Position numbers and translations under genes: made by a program. Positions 29,033 through 37,554 of a DNA stretch of 64,000 nt are shown piece after piece (position 1 is the first letter of the stretch; each line of letters begins with the position of its first letter). Below the pieces are notes generated by a model. The model searched no databases. It had not been told where the DNA came from and saw only the letters and a list, made by a program, of their open reading frames with translations. The stretch is from contig JWIT01000002.1 in the NCBI GenBank assembly GCA_000949895.1, positions 62,001-126,000 on the forward strand. Direction: 5' to 3'. This DNA is from Agrobacterium arsenijevicii. Lineage in GTDB: Bacteria; Pseudomonadota; Alphaproteobacteria; Rhizobiales; Rhizobiaceae.

Positions 29033-29038
29033 ACCGAA

Positions 29039-29062
29039 AAAAGGGGCCAAACGGCCCCTTTT
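29039..29062. terminator. Bidirectional terminator between convergent genes
   Basis: AAAAGGGGCC, loop AAAC, GGCCCCTTTT: a 10-bp stem with an A-run on one side and a T-run on the other, between the DUF1801 and nudK stops. It can stop transcription from both sides. Confidence 0.88.
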
Positions 29063-29092
29063 CTTATTGCTTCGGACGCGTGTAGGTCGGGA

Positions 29093-29692
29093 TCAGAGTG
29101 TCCCGTGTTTTTCCTGCAAAAGCCGGATGGCGAGATGCTGAAGCAGAATGATCGTCTTGGCGTCGCGAATTTCGCCGCGGCTGATCATCCGCATCGCCTC
29201 GGGCAGGGTAACTTCAAGGACATCGATGTCTTCTCCCTCGTCAGCCGAGCCGCCGCCCGCGCCCACTTTGTGTTTCTCGGCATATTCGCCGTAGAAAAAG
29301 GCGAGATATTCGGTAACCGATCCGGGACTCATATAGATATCGAACAGATGTGTGAGTTCGGAAACCTCATAACCGGTTTCCTCCATCAGTTCCGCACGCA
29401 TTCGCGTCGCCGGTTCTGCACCTTCCAGCAACCCTGCCGGTGTCTCGATCAGTGATTCCAGACCGCCGTTCAAAAGAACCGGCAACCGGAACTGGCGCGT
29501 CAGCAAAACATGGTCGTTTGCGGGATTGTACAACAGGCATGTCGCACCGTTGCCACGATCATAGGCCTCCCGGGTCTGCTTCTGCCAGCTTCCATCCCTC
29601 AGCTGGAGTTCATACTCATATTTGGTCAGCCGTCCCCAATCATCCGCCAACACGCGTTCGGAAATTGGGCGGTAAACACTGCTATCCATCAA
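29093..29692 (-). CDS. nudK: NudK-type Nudix hydrolase (GDP-mannose/ADP-sugar pyrophosphatase)
   Basis: 199 residues. The Nudix box reads GLLEGAEPATRMRAELMEETGY-like with the one-residue-shorter spacing of E. coli NudK, and is followed by the NudK-like LFDIYMSPGSVTEYLAFFY. It hydrolyses nucleotide sugars to a sugar phosphate and nucleoside monophosphate in the cytoplasm. It starts at ATG 29692; a second in-frame ATG follows at once. It lies 23 bp downstream of the phzF-like gene on the same strand and may share its transcript. Confidence 0.85.
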   Translation of the reverse strand: MMDSSVYRPISERVLADDWGRLTKYEYELQLRDGSWQKQTREAYDRGNGATCLLYNPANDHVLLTRQFRLPVLLNGGLESLIETPAGLLEGAEPATRMRAELMEETGYEVSELTHLFDIYMSPGSVTEYLAFFYGEYAEKHKVGAGGGSADEGEDIDVLEVTLPEAMRMISRGEIRDAKTIILLQHLAIRLLQEKHGTL

Positions 29693-29715
29693 GTCACCTC
29701 GTTTTCATCTGTCTT

Positions 29716-30561
29716 TCAAAGGCCGTGCAACCGGCCTTCGACATGCGTGCACGTTTCGCCACCGACCCATATCTGGCCGGCATCATCGCGGGTCAGGTAA
29801 ATGCGGCCGCGACGGCCAAGGCGCGTTCCTTGAGCGGCGACATAGTCTTCCGCGACCATACCGGTGGCAAACAGCCATTGCGCCAGCGAGGCGTTGAGGC
29901 TTCCGGTAACGGGATCTTCGGCAATAGCGCCCAGATGATCACTGAAGAAGGCGCGAACCTCGAAGGAAGCCTCGCTGCCTTCCGCATGAGGGCCGACCAC
30001 ACCGATATCAATCCGGCCTGGCCAGCTGCGGACCGGGTTAAGGGCAAGTACCTTTTCGGCCGATGCCAGCCTGATCCCCAGCCAACCGGGACCATTGTCG
30101 ATCCAGGCGGCATCAACGATATCTTGGGCTTCGATCCCCAACAGCTGCCGCGCCTCTTCCAGTTCGGCCGGTGTCGGCGCACCGGAACGGATGAGTGGCG
30201 GCGCTACAAAAGAAAGCCGCCCATGCGCGCGCCGGATCGTGACCAGTCCCGCGCCGCATTCCTGAACGATGCCCGTTTCGTTCTTGGGTGAGCCGTTGGC
30301 GGAGAGCCAGGCATGGCAAGTGCCAAGCGTGGGATGCCCGGCAAAAGGCAACTCCCTGTCGAGTGAGAATATCCTGACCCGGTAGTCAGCCTGCGGATGC
30401 GTCGGCGGCAACAGAAAGGTGGTTTCGGACAAATTGAACCACCGCGTCAGCTGCTGCATTTCATCCGTCGTCAGTTTGTCGGCGCCGGTGACAACGGCCA
30501 GCGGATTGCCGGAAAGCGGCCCGGAGCCGAATACGTCGATCATCTGGATAGCATAGGTCAT
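29716..30561 (-). CDS. PhzF-family isomerase
   Basis: 281 residues. IDVFGSGPLSGNPLAVV, the catalytic Glu46 in NLSETTFLLPP, FSLDRELPFAGHPTLGTCH and AEDPVTGSLNASLAQWL are all typical of the PhzF fold. Members isomerise or epimerise small acids; outside phenazine clusters the substrate is usually unknown. No phenazine genes are present here. It follows the LysE-type exporter by 54 bp. Confidence 0.88.
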   Translation of the reverse strand: MTYAIQMIDVFGSGPLSGNPLAVVTGADKLTTDEMQQLTRWFNLSETTFLLPPTHPQADYRVRIFSLDRELPFAGHPTLGTCHAWLSANGSPKNETGIVQECGAGLVTIRRAHGRLSFVAPPLIRSGAPTPAELEEARQLLGIEAQDIVDAAWIDNGPGWLGIRLASAEKVLALNPVRSWPGRIDIGVVGPHAEGSEASFEVRAFFSDHLGAIAEDPVTGSLNASLAQWLFATGMVAEDYVAAQGTRLGRRGRIYLTRDDAGQIWVGGETCTHVEGRLHGL

Positions 30562-30615
30562 GACATCGTCTTTCAGTTTGGATCAATTGGCAGCGCCGAG
30601 GTTGGGCCATCAGCT

Positions 30616-31239
30616 TTACCAGACAAGCAGTTTGAGCCCCGCAACCGCAAACACGGCAGAAAGTACAGATTCGATCCAGCGCCGCAATCTGGTGTAAAGC
30701 GCAATCATCGAGGCGGTTGAGAAAAGCAGGGCATAGCTGCCGAATACGATAATGCCGAGAATGGCGCAGCCGCCGATAATTGCCGGCAACATGCCGGCGG
30801 GCGCGTCTTCGCGAAACCCCAGCGACATGATCGCTATCCATGACAGAATGGCCTTCGGATTTCCGATATGCATCAAAAGGCCCTGCCGATAAAGCGCCCG
30901 ATAAGGTGGCGTCGCACGCCTGGTATTCGTCCGTGCAAAGTCGGATGCTGGCTTCAGGGCCGACCTGCCGGCACGAAAGGCGAGATAAAGCAGGTAGAAA
31001 CCGCCGGCGATCTTGATGACGAAAAGCGCCTGGGCATAGGCGGCGAGCACGGCGGACAGGCCAGTTGCAGTCAGGACCGCCCATAAAAGCGAGCCGGTAA
31101 TGACACCGGCCGCCAGAGCAAGGGCCGGCAGACGGCCGTCACGCATTGCCGTTGCCATGATGGCCATGTTGCTTGGCCCCGGACTGGCGGTGGCAATGAG
31201 ATATGTGCCGTAGACGAGGGCAAGCTGGCTGGCGATCAC
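30616..31239 (-). CDS. LysE/RhtB-family amino-acid exporter
   Basis: 207 residues with six hydrophobic segments; TASPGPSNMAIMATAMRDGR and LLMHIGNPKAILSWIAIM are the two family motifs. It exports amino acids or related metabolites across the inner membrane. Middle gene of the VOC-LysE-PhzF unit that faces the MocR regulator. Confidence 0.9.
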   Translation of the reverse strand: MIASQLALVYGTYLIATASPGPSNMAIMATAMRDGRLPALALAAGVITGSLLWAVLTATGLSAVLAAYAQALFVIKIAGGFYLLYLAFRAGRSALKPASDFARTNTRRATPPYRALYRQGLLMHIGNPKAILSWIAIMSLGFREDAPAGMLPAIIGGCAILGIIVFGSYALLFSTASMIALYTRLRRWIESVLSAVFAVAGLKLLVW

Positions 31240-31275
31240 GAGGGCTTTCTCCGGAAATCAAAAGGCTTGTCCGCA

Positions 31276-31680
31276 CTATTGCGGGAGATCGCCGCGGTGA
31301 ACGATGTGGACCTTGTTCCCGTCGGGGTCGCGCAGATAGGCGCCGAAATAACCGTCGCCATAGTTCGGACGCAGACCGGGGGCGCCCTCGTCCGTTCCGC
31401 CATGTGCCATCCCGCCGGCATGGGCCTCGTTCACCGCCTCCTTCGAGGGGGCCAGAAAGGCGACCATGCTGCCGTTGCCAACCGTGGCCGCTTCGCCGTT
31501 GAAGGGACGATAGACATAAAAGCGCGGCAAGGGAGATCGCGTGGCCACCCAGCAAAGCGCCGCAGGCCCGCCGTCGGGTGTAATTGCCCGGCGTTTCAGG
31601 CCGAGTGGGGCAAGCACGGCATCATAGAAATGCCCCGCCCGCTGTAGATCACGCGTTCCGACGGTTACGTGGCTGAACAT
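31276..31680 (-). CDS. VOC-superfamily (glyoxalase-like) protein
   Basis: 134 residues. It begins MFSHVTVGTRDLQRAGHFYDAVLAPLG and ends with YFGAYLRDPDGNKVHIVH, the paired beta-alpha-beta modules of the vicinal oxygen chelate fold; H4 and a late Glu/His are candidate metal ligands. First gene leftward from the MocR operator. Substrate unknown. Confidence 0.87.
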   Translation of the reverse strand: MFSHVTVGTRDLQRAGHFYDAVLAPLGLKRRAITPDGGPAALCWVATRSPLPRFYVYRPFNGEAATVGNGSMVAFLAPSKEAVNEAHAGGMAHGGTDEGAPGLRPNYGDGYFGAYLRDPDGNKVHIVHRGDLPQ

Positions 31681-31758
31681 TCGAACCTCAATGCGCCCGC
31701 CAGAATGGCTGTCGCCTGTTGCAAAGTGTGGATTTCATTCAGCACCGTCATAGCCTAT

Positions 31759-31798
31759 GTTACACTTACTGGTTATTGAAATAGTGTAACGTGACACT
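31759..31798. promoter_or_regulatory. Three-half-site operator for the MocR regulator
   Basis: GTTACACT (31759-31766), its inverted copy AGTGTAAC (31783-31790) and a direct copy GTGACACT (31791-31798) lie between the VOC and MocR genes. The two direct copies are 32 bp apart, about three helical turns. MocR/GabR/PdxR proteins characteristically bind two direct repeats plus an inverted one, so the adjacent MocR protein is the likely ligand. Confidence 0.72.
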
Positions 31799-31816
31799 TT
31801 TAACGAGGTTACGACC

Positions 31817-33220
31817 GTGCTGCTGCAATCCCCCTGGGTGCCTCGCCTTGCGGATATCGAGGCGAATGCCACTGAACGGCTGGTGCTTGCACTTGCCGAC
31901 GACATTATCGAGGGACGGTTGACGGGCGGTGCCCGTCTGCCAGCCCATCGCGATCTCGCGTGGAAACTGGGCGTAGGCCTTGGCACGGTGACGAAAGCCT
32001 ATGCGGTTCTTGAACGGCGTGGCCTGACGCGTAGCGTCAAGGGCCGGGGAACATTCGTGGCACTTCAGGAAGCGCATGGTGACCGGCAGATCGACCTCTC
32101 GTCCAACGCGCCGCCGGCCACGCTCAACCCCCGCATTCTGGCAAAGACGCTGACCGGGATCGCCCGCAAGATCGATGCGGATCATTTCAACCTCTATGCT
32201 CCTCCCGCCGGGCATGTGGAACATCGCCGTGTTCTGGCCCGCTGGCTCGAAACGCTGGGCTTGTCCGTTGATCCCTCACATCTGGTGCTGACGAGTGGTG
32301 CCCGTCAGGCGCTGGCGCTGGCCTTCGACCTTGCCTGTGGCCCAGACGGCCTGCTGCTGACCGAGCGGATCACCTATCCCGGTGCGCTCGCACTTCTTAG
32401 GCGCAAAGGATGCCGGATGCAGGGTGTGGAGATCGATACCGAGGGAATGGTGCCGGAGGCGCTGGCGGAAGCACTTGGTGGCACGGAACCACACGGCCGC
32501 AGGGCGGTCTATCTGACGCCGACATTGCACAATCCGACAACCGCCACCATGGGTGCGGCGCGGCGGCAGGCCATTGCGGATATTTGCCGTCGGGCAGGTG
32601 TCTGGATCATCGAGGACGGCGTTTATGCGGCATCCGATCCGGGTGGTTTGCTCCCGCTGGCGTCGCTCGCTCCTGATATCTCGTTTCATGTGAACGGGCT
32701 TTCCAAGTCGCTCGGTCCTGGTTTGCAGATCGGCGTGCTGGCATTGCCGGAAGGGCAGAAGGATGCAGCGGAACGCCTTTTGCAGGATGTGCCGATGGCT
32801 CCCTCGGCACTCTCCTGCGCGGTGGTCGAGGACTGGCTGACAACCGGCGTCATCTCGTCGATCCAGCGTGATCTGCGCCATGAGGCACGGCGGCGCTCCG
32901 GTCTTGCCGTTTCCCTTCTCGGCGTGAGCGAACTTATCTCGCATCCCGATGCATATAATGTCTGGCTACCGATGGAGCGTGACGCCGCTAATCGTTTCGT
33001 ATCCATCGCAGCCGCAAGCGGAATAAAGCTGACCGCTCCAGAGTCCATGATGGTGGATCGGCAAGATCAGGCGAGTGGTATTCGGCTTTGCCTCGGCAGT
33101 CCGTCATTCGACGACTTGACCGGGGCGATAACGCTTCTGGCGGGGCTGCTGAGGCGGCGGCCTGACGCCGCCGGAGCCAATATCACCATCAAACAAAAGA
33201 GACCCGACAGCCATGAATAA
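31817..33220 (+). CDS. MocR-family regulator (GntR helix-turn-helix fused to aminotransferase)
   Basis: 467 residues. The GntR-type winged helix covers about 20-85 (GGARLPAHRDLAWKLGVGLGTV and VKGRGTFV). A class-I aminotransferase-like domain fills the rest with the PLP lysine in HVNGLSKSLGPGLQ and the Asp/Tyr in IIEDGVYAA. Such proteins sense PLP or an amino compound. The start is GTG 31817 with GAGG eight bases upstream. It faces a VOC-LysE-PhzF operon that it probably controls, and its stop overlaps the nucleotidyltransferase start by 8 nt. Confidence 0.92.
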   Translation: MLLQSPWVPRLADIEANATERLVLALADDIIEGRLTGGARLPAHRDLAWKLGVGLGTVTKAYAVLERRGLTRSVKGRGTFVALQEAHGDRQIDLSSNAPPATLNPRILAKTLTGIARKIDADHFNLYAPPAGHVEHRRVLARWLETLGLSVDPSHLVLTSGARQALALAFDLACGPDGLLLTERITYPGALALLRRKGCRMQGVEIDTEGMVPEALAEALGGTEPHGRRAVYLTPTLHNPTTATMGAARRQAIADICRRAGVWIIEDGVYAASDPGGLLPLASLAPDISFHVNGLSKSLGPGLQIGVLALPEGQKDAAERLLQDVPMAPSALSCAVVEDWLTTGVISSIQRDLRHEARRRSGLAVSLLGVSELISHPDAYNVWLPMERDAANRFVSIAAASGIKLTAPESMMVDRQDQASGIRLCLGSPSFDDLTGAITLLAGLLRRRPDAAGANITIKQKRPDSHE

Positions 33221-33821
33221 TCGCCCTGTTGTACCGGACCAGGATGCGTGGGAAGCCTGGAGCCCTGCCGAACTGTCGCGGCGACTGGGCGGGATAGCAA
33301 AACCTTGGTGTGTCGTCGGCGGCTGGGCTCTTGATCTGTGGCACGGACAGAAGACGCGCGAGCATGACGATCTCGAATTCACGGTTCTGCGTGAAGATTT
33401 GAGCGTCTTTCGGCGTGAATTGAAAGACATGCAATTTTACACCGTTAATGACGGCGTACTCGAACTGTTGGCCGCAGATCAGGAGCCGGCGACGGAGATA
33501 TTCCAGATATGGTGCTTCGATCGCGCCGCCGGCCGCTGGCGGGCCGATATGATGATCGAGCCGGGAACGAATGACTTATGGGTCTACAAGAGGGATCCGC
33601 AGATTACACGGTCCCGCACCGAAATGGTGGTGCTGACCGCTGATGGTATCCCTTATCTCAATCCTTCCGCAGCGCTCCTGTTCAAGGCAAAGTACCGCCG
33701 TCCCAAGGACGAAGAGGACTTCGCAAATGCCGCGCCGAAATTGCCCGCGCCTGAGCGTCGGTGGCTGCGGGATTGTCTTGATCGCCTGCATCCGGGCCAC
33801 GACTGGGCAAAGGCGCTGTAG
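33213..33821 (+). CDS. Nucleotidyltransferase-fold protein (aminoglycoside 2''-adenylyltransferase-like)
   Basis: 202 residues. WCVVGGWALDLWHGQKTREHDDLEF has the GG and the Asp pair of the minimal nucleotidyltransferase fold seen in the ANT(2'')-like family, and PYLNPSAALLFKAKYRRPKDEEDF matches its C-terminal half. Family membership does not prove drug modification; chromosomal members are mostly uncharacterised. It overlaps the end of the MocR gene and is probably cotranscribed. Confidence 0.78.
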   Translation: MNNRPVVPDQDAWEAWSPAELSRRLGGIAKPWCVVGGWALDLWHGQKTREHDDLEFTVLREDLSVFRRELKDMQFYTVNDGVLELLAADQEPATEIFQIWCFDRAAGRWRADMMIEPGTNDLWVYKRDPQITRSRTEMVVLTADGIPYLNPSAALLFKAKYRRPKDEEDFANAAPKLPAPERRWLRDCLDRLHPGHDWAKAL

Positions 33822-33835
33822 GCGTCGAATTTCGC

Positions 33836-34618
33836 CTATTGCGTGATCCGCTCCAGCACGCGGCTTAAAGCCTGCTTCAATGCGTCCGAACCGCCATTGC
33901 TGTCGAAGTCCTGCAGGACCTGCTCGTTCAGTCCACCCTTGGTGGCGAACTCACGGCTGAGATCGGTGAAGTTGGTGTCCTTGCCCGCAAGGAGCGCCAC
34001 TTCGGAAAGCCCGGCGAAGAGGGGCGCAAGATAGGCGCGACCCTTTTCTTCCGGCAGACCGTTTTCGGCGAGCCACTCCGTCGTCTGTTGCAGGATGCCG
34101 AAATAGGTGGCCATCAGAGCGCTTGCGGCGGCGAGAAGGTCGTATTCCGCCTTGGTCTCGCATTCCACCGCATTGCCGAGCACATTGAAGATTGCGGCGG
34201 TCTCCGCATTGGACGGATAAACGGCGGTGACGCCCTTGCGCCGGGCGACAAAGGGCAGGGGGATCGCCTGTGTGAGACGCACATCCGCGCCGATCCAGTC
34301 GAGCAGCGCTTGCCGGTCGGTTGCGGCAACGACGCTTATGACCTTCTGGCCATCGCGAAACCGCAGGGGCCGGATGACGTCTTCGGCAACCTGCGGGCGG
34401 ATCGCCAGAACGACGGTATCGCAGCCGTCAACGATTGCCTGATTGTCACTGGTGACGATCACATGCAGAAAATCGGTGGCGAGCTTCGCAGAAATATCCG
34501 CACTGCGCTGGGACACCATGACATGCGGCACGGCGACAGGCTTGCTGAGCAACCCCCGCACCATCGCATCGGTGATCGCGCCGGTTCCGATAAAACCAAT
34601 TTTCTGAGGAAGGGACAT
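33836..34618 (-). CDS. Pyrroline-5-carboxylate reductase-like protein
   Basis: 260 residues. A Rossmann loop (KIGFIGTGAITDAMVRGL), VVLAIRPQVAEDVI and the C-terminal dimer helix segment (KGGLNEQVLQDF) follow the ProC plan, including a loosely conserved IPLPFVARRKGVTAVYP. It is shorter and more divergent than housekeeping ProC, so it may reduce another cyclic imine. It stands alone, convergent with the nucleotidyltransferase gene at 14 bp. Confidence 0.82.
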   Translation of the reverse strand: MSLPQKIGFIGTGAITDAMVRGLLSKPVAVPHVMVSQRSADISAKLATDFLHVIVTSDNQAIVDGCDTVVLAIRPQVAEDVIRPLRFRDGQKVISVVAATDRQALLDWIGADVRLTQAIPLPFVARRKGVTAVYPSNAETAAIFNVLGNAVECETKAEYDLLAAASALMATYFGILQQTTEWLAENGLPEEKGRAYLAPLFAGLSEVALLAGKDTNFTDLSREFATKGGLNEQVLQDFDSNGGSDALKQALSRVLERITQ

Positions 34619-34733
34619 GATGACTCCGTGCGGCGAGGGCCGAAATATATGTCGGTCGCCAAGTTTTCACGCAATGCTAAATTTTCCAACCGGAATTGTC
34701 GACAAGGAGATGGCCGATTTCCTGATCGCTACG

Positions 34734-35480
34734 TTAGTGACCCGGATGCAAGGCGTCATTGAGATACATGCAGGTCAGCATCGTGAACACATATGCCTGA
34801 ATAGCGGCCATCAGGAACTCCAATGCCGTGATCGCGACCGTCATGAAAAGCGGCGCGATGGCGCCGACCATCCCAAGAGCATTGATGCTCGCCAGCGATA
34901 CGACAAAACCGGCAAAGACTTTCAGGGTGATGTGACCGGCAAGCATGACGGCAAACAGGCGGACGGAGTGGCTGACCGGGCGCGAAATATAGGAGATGAT
35001 TTCGATTGGCACGATGATGGGCGCGAGAATAACCGGGATTCCGGCCGGTTTGAACAGGCCGAGAAAGCGGATGCCGTGTTTGAATAGGCCATAGAGCGTG
35101 ATGGTGCCGAACACCATCATGGCAAGACCGAATGTGACGATGATCTGGCTTGTGACGGTGAAAGCGTAAGGAAACATGCCGATCATGTTCGCAAACAGAA
35201 TGAACATGAAAAGCGAGAAGACGAAGGGGAAGAACCGCATTCCCTGCTCACCGGTATTGTCACGCAGGGTCTTGGCGACGAACAGGTAAAGCATTTCCGC
35301 ACTGGATTGCCACCGGCCGGGCACGAGGCGGGCCTTGCTGGTCGCCAGAAGCAGGAATGAACTCGCCAGAGTGACGGTTAGAAACATGTATGCCGAGGCA
35401 TTGGTGAAGCTGAGATCGATATCGCCGATGGTGATTTCAACGAGAGATTTGACTTCGAATTGTTCGATAGGGCCGGCCAT
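34734..35480 (-). CDS. atpB: Orphan F0F1 ATP synthase subunit a paralogue
   Basis: 248 residues, normal length for subunit a, with about five to six membrane helices. The proton-path arginine is present (R174 in [12 protein letters not shown]) and so is the C-terminal Gln (Q228 in [10 protein letters not shown]). The neighbouring conserved Asn four residues after the Arg (E. coli N214) is Val178. No other ATP synthase gene lies nearby, whereas rhizobia keep the F0 genes together, so this is probably a second copy. ATG 35480 has GAAGGA upstream; the frame is open further but without subunit-like sequence. Confidence 0.85.
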   Translation of the reverse strand: MAGPIEQFEVKSLVEITIGDIDLSFTNASAYMFLTVTLASSFLLLATSKARLVPGRWQSSAEMLYLFVAKTLRDNTGEQGMRFFPFVFSLFMFILFANMIGMFPYAFTVTSQIIVTFGLAMMVFGTITLYGLFKHGIRFLGLFKPAGIPVILAPIIVPIEIISYISRPVSHSVRLFAVMLAGHITLKVFAGFVVSLASINALGMVGAIAPLFMTVAITALEFLMAAIQAYVFTMLTCMYLNDALHPGH

Positions 35481-35789
35481 GGAAGGTCCTTCAGTAAATT
35501 GCGGCAATGACGGGGATACATTGATGCTCGAGGTCGCGGCTGTGCCGGACGCAGGAAGACTGCGCATTTGGTGGAGCATCAGAAATGGGGAGGGTGGTCG
35601 CTACGTCGGTCATCCTGATCCCAAGATTGAGAATCAGGGCCGTCCCCGCAACGCTTCAAGGCGCGGGTCGTCCCGCACGAGCGCTTTCTAGCCAAATCGT
35701 CGGCGGGTGGCAATGGCTTTCGGGCAAAGGTACCGGCGCGGAGACCGATAAATTGCTGGAACCTGCAGCAGCTTTCCTGAAAGCACGGC
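35481..35789. other. Intergenic region with no supported gene
   Basis: About 300 bp upstream of the orphan atpB gene. Short open frames on both strands have no recognisable features. Presumably it carries the atpB promoter; no clear box was seen. Confidence 0.4.
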
Positions 35790-35832
35790 AAAGAAAAACG
35801 CGGTCGCCTTCGGGCTGACCGCGTTTTTCTTT
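35790..35832. terminator. Very strong terminator after yqiK
   Basis: A perfect 16-bp stem (AAAGAAAAACGCGGTC and its complement) encloses a GCC-TTCG-GGC tetraloop helix. A- and T-runs flank it, so it could act in both directions. It lies 24 bp after the yqiK stop codon. Confidence 0.9.
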
Positions 35833-35856
35833 GTTGTCGTAACGGGCAATATGACC

Positions 35857-37548
35857 TTACGTGTCTTTCTGTGGCTGCTTTCCGGAAGCTGGTCGATCAG
35901 CGGAATTCGTGATCGAGGCCGCCAGCAGGGCCTGTGTCGGGTCGGTACCCTTGAAACCGGCCTGTGCCAGAATTTCGTCTAGAACCGGCTTCTGCGCGGT
36001 AAAGCTGAGAAGCTGGCTTGAAAGATCGCCCAAGCCATTGCCGCTTTGCCCGTTGCCGCTGCCACCAAGTGCACCGGCCAGATTGCCGGCGCTGAAGATG
36101 CGGATATCGGAAATCTTCTCGATGGGTTTCATCGCTTCGGCAAGCGCCTCGGGGATGATGGCGATCCTCGCACGGGCGAGTTCGAATTCGATGATATCGC
36201 CGGAAAGTGCGTTGCGCGCATCGTTCTTTGCCCTTTCCGCCTGCGCCTCCGCATCGCCAAGCGCGATGATGCCTTCGGCGCGGATTTTTGCGGCTTGCGC
36301 CTCGGCTTCTGCGCCGATCTTGGCGGCGGCGGCCAGGTTTTCCGCAGCCTCCCGCTCGGCTTCCGCTTTCACGGTGATCGCTGTCGCTTCCTGTTCGGCG
36401 GCCTTGCGAGCGTCGATCACGGCAATACGTTTGGCACGTTCGGCGATTTCCACTTCGCGTGCAGTCGCAACCTGTTCTTCCGCTGTGATAGCGGCAGCTT
36501 TTGCCTCGTCTGCTTTGGCACGGGCGGCCTGTTCCTGCTCCACCTTCTGCGCGACGGCGATGGCCGCTTCGATACGTGCCGTTTCAGTGATCTTGCGTGC
36601 CTCCGCCTCGCGTTCGGCAATGCCGCGCTCGGCCTCGATGCGGGCGGTTTCCCGTGCCTGACGGGCTTCCGCATCCCGCTCGGCAATGCCACGCTCCGTA
36701 TCGAGCTTTGCCGTTTCCTCGTTGAGACGGGCCGCCTGTTCGGCTCTTGCCGCTTCCGCGCGGGTTTCCGCAGTCTTGTTTGCGATATCGCGCTCCTGCG
36801 TCAACTCAGCGTCGCGCTGTTCGCGTTCGATGGTCAGGCGTCGCAGTACCGCTTCGCGGTCCTTGGTGGCAATTTCGACTTCATTGTCGCGGACGATCTG
36901 GTTGCGCTCGCGTTTGCGCTCTTCGGTGATCCTCGTGAGCGCCGTCAAACCCTCGGCATCGAAGGTGTTGTTGGGGTTGAAGTGCTTGATGTCGGTCTGG
37001 TCGAGCCGGGTCAGCGAGACCGATTCCAGTTCCAGGCCGTTGGATTGCAGATCGTGAGCGACGGCTGCCTGGACCGATTTGACGAATTCGGCGCGCTGTT
37101 CCTGCAGATCGCGCAGCGACATGGTCGCAGCAACCGAGCGCAAACCATCGACAAACTTCGCTTCGACAAGGGATTTCAGCGCATCTGCGTCATTTGTCCG
37201 GTCCCCGAGTGTCTGGGCGGCGAGCGCAATGTTTTCGGCGTCCGGTTTCACGCGCACATAAAATTCGGCGGTGATGTCGGCGCGCATGCGGTCCTTTGTG
37301 ATCAGCGATTCATGCTCGGATCTTTTGACCTCCAGCCGCAGCGTGCTGAGCGAGACCCAGGAGTAGGAGTGGAAGATCGGCAGAATGATCGCGCCGCCGT
37401 CGAGAACGACTTTTTTGCCGCCGAGGCCGGTTCTGACATAGGCTTTATCGCGCGTTGAGCGCGTGTAAAGCGATGTCATGATGATGCCGATGACGACGAT
37501 CGCTGTAACGATGGCCCCGGCAATCAGGCTCAAAGAAAAGAAATCCAT
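35857..37548 (-). CDS. yqiK: Flotillin-like SPFH protein YqiK
   Basis: 563 residues. One membrane segment (about 5-27) anchors the protein. The SPFH domain follows (about 45-200), then a very long Ala/Glu-rich coiled coil with tandem ERGIAERxAEAR-type repeats (about 205-470) and a Gly/Asn-rich C-terminal tail. Flotillins form membrane-associated cages or scaffolds in ordered lipid patches. It starts 6 bp after the yqiJ stop. The repeat region is itself a likely hot spot for length change. Confidence 0.92.
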   Translation of the reverse strand: MDFFSLSLIAGAIVTAIVVIGIIMTSLYTRSTRDKAYVRTGLGGKKVVLDGGAIILPIFHSYSWVSLSTLRLEVKRSEHESLITKDRMRADITAEFYVRVKPDAENIALAAQTLGDRTNDADALKSLVEAKFVDGLRSVAATMSLRDLQEQRAEFVKSVQAAVAHDLQSNGLELESVSLTRLDQTDIKHFNPNNTFDAEGLTALTRITEERKRERNQIVRDNEVEIATKDREAVLRRLTIEREQRDAELTQERDIANKTAETRAEAARAEQAARLNEETAKLDTERGIAERDAEARQARETARIEAERGIAEREAEARKITETARIEAAIAVAQKVEQEQAARAKADEAKAAAITAEEQVATAREVEIAERAKRIAVIDARKAAEQEATAITVKAEAEREAAENLAAAAKIGAEAEAQAAKIRAEGIIALGDAEAQAERAKNDARNALSGDIIEFELARARIAIIPEALAEAMKPIEKISDIRIFSAGNLAGALGGSGNGQSGNGLGDLSSQLLSFTAQKPVLDEILAQAGFKGTDPTQALLAASITNSADRPASGKQPQKDT

Positions 37549-37554
37549 GGTGAG

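Noticed and set aside
29716-30561. Phenazine biosynthesis gene
   Set aside because: PhzF fold is clear, but no other phz gene is present, so phenazine synthesis is unlikely.
33213-33821. Aminoglycoside resistance gene
   Set aside because: The fold matches the ANT(2'')-like family, but there is no integron or transposon context and most chromosomal members have no shown drug activity.
36500-36960. Tandem DNA repeat in the flotillin gene
   Set aside because: The repeats encode the coiled-coil ERGIAERxAEAR motif and are normal for flotillins, not a separate repeat element.
36046-37458. 470-codon open frame on the plus strand
   Set aside because: Antisense of the repetitive flotillin gene; its Phe/Leu/Gly/Arg-rich sequence mirrors the Ala/Glu coiled coil.
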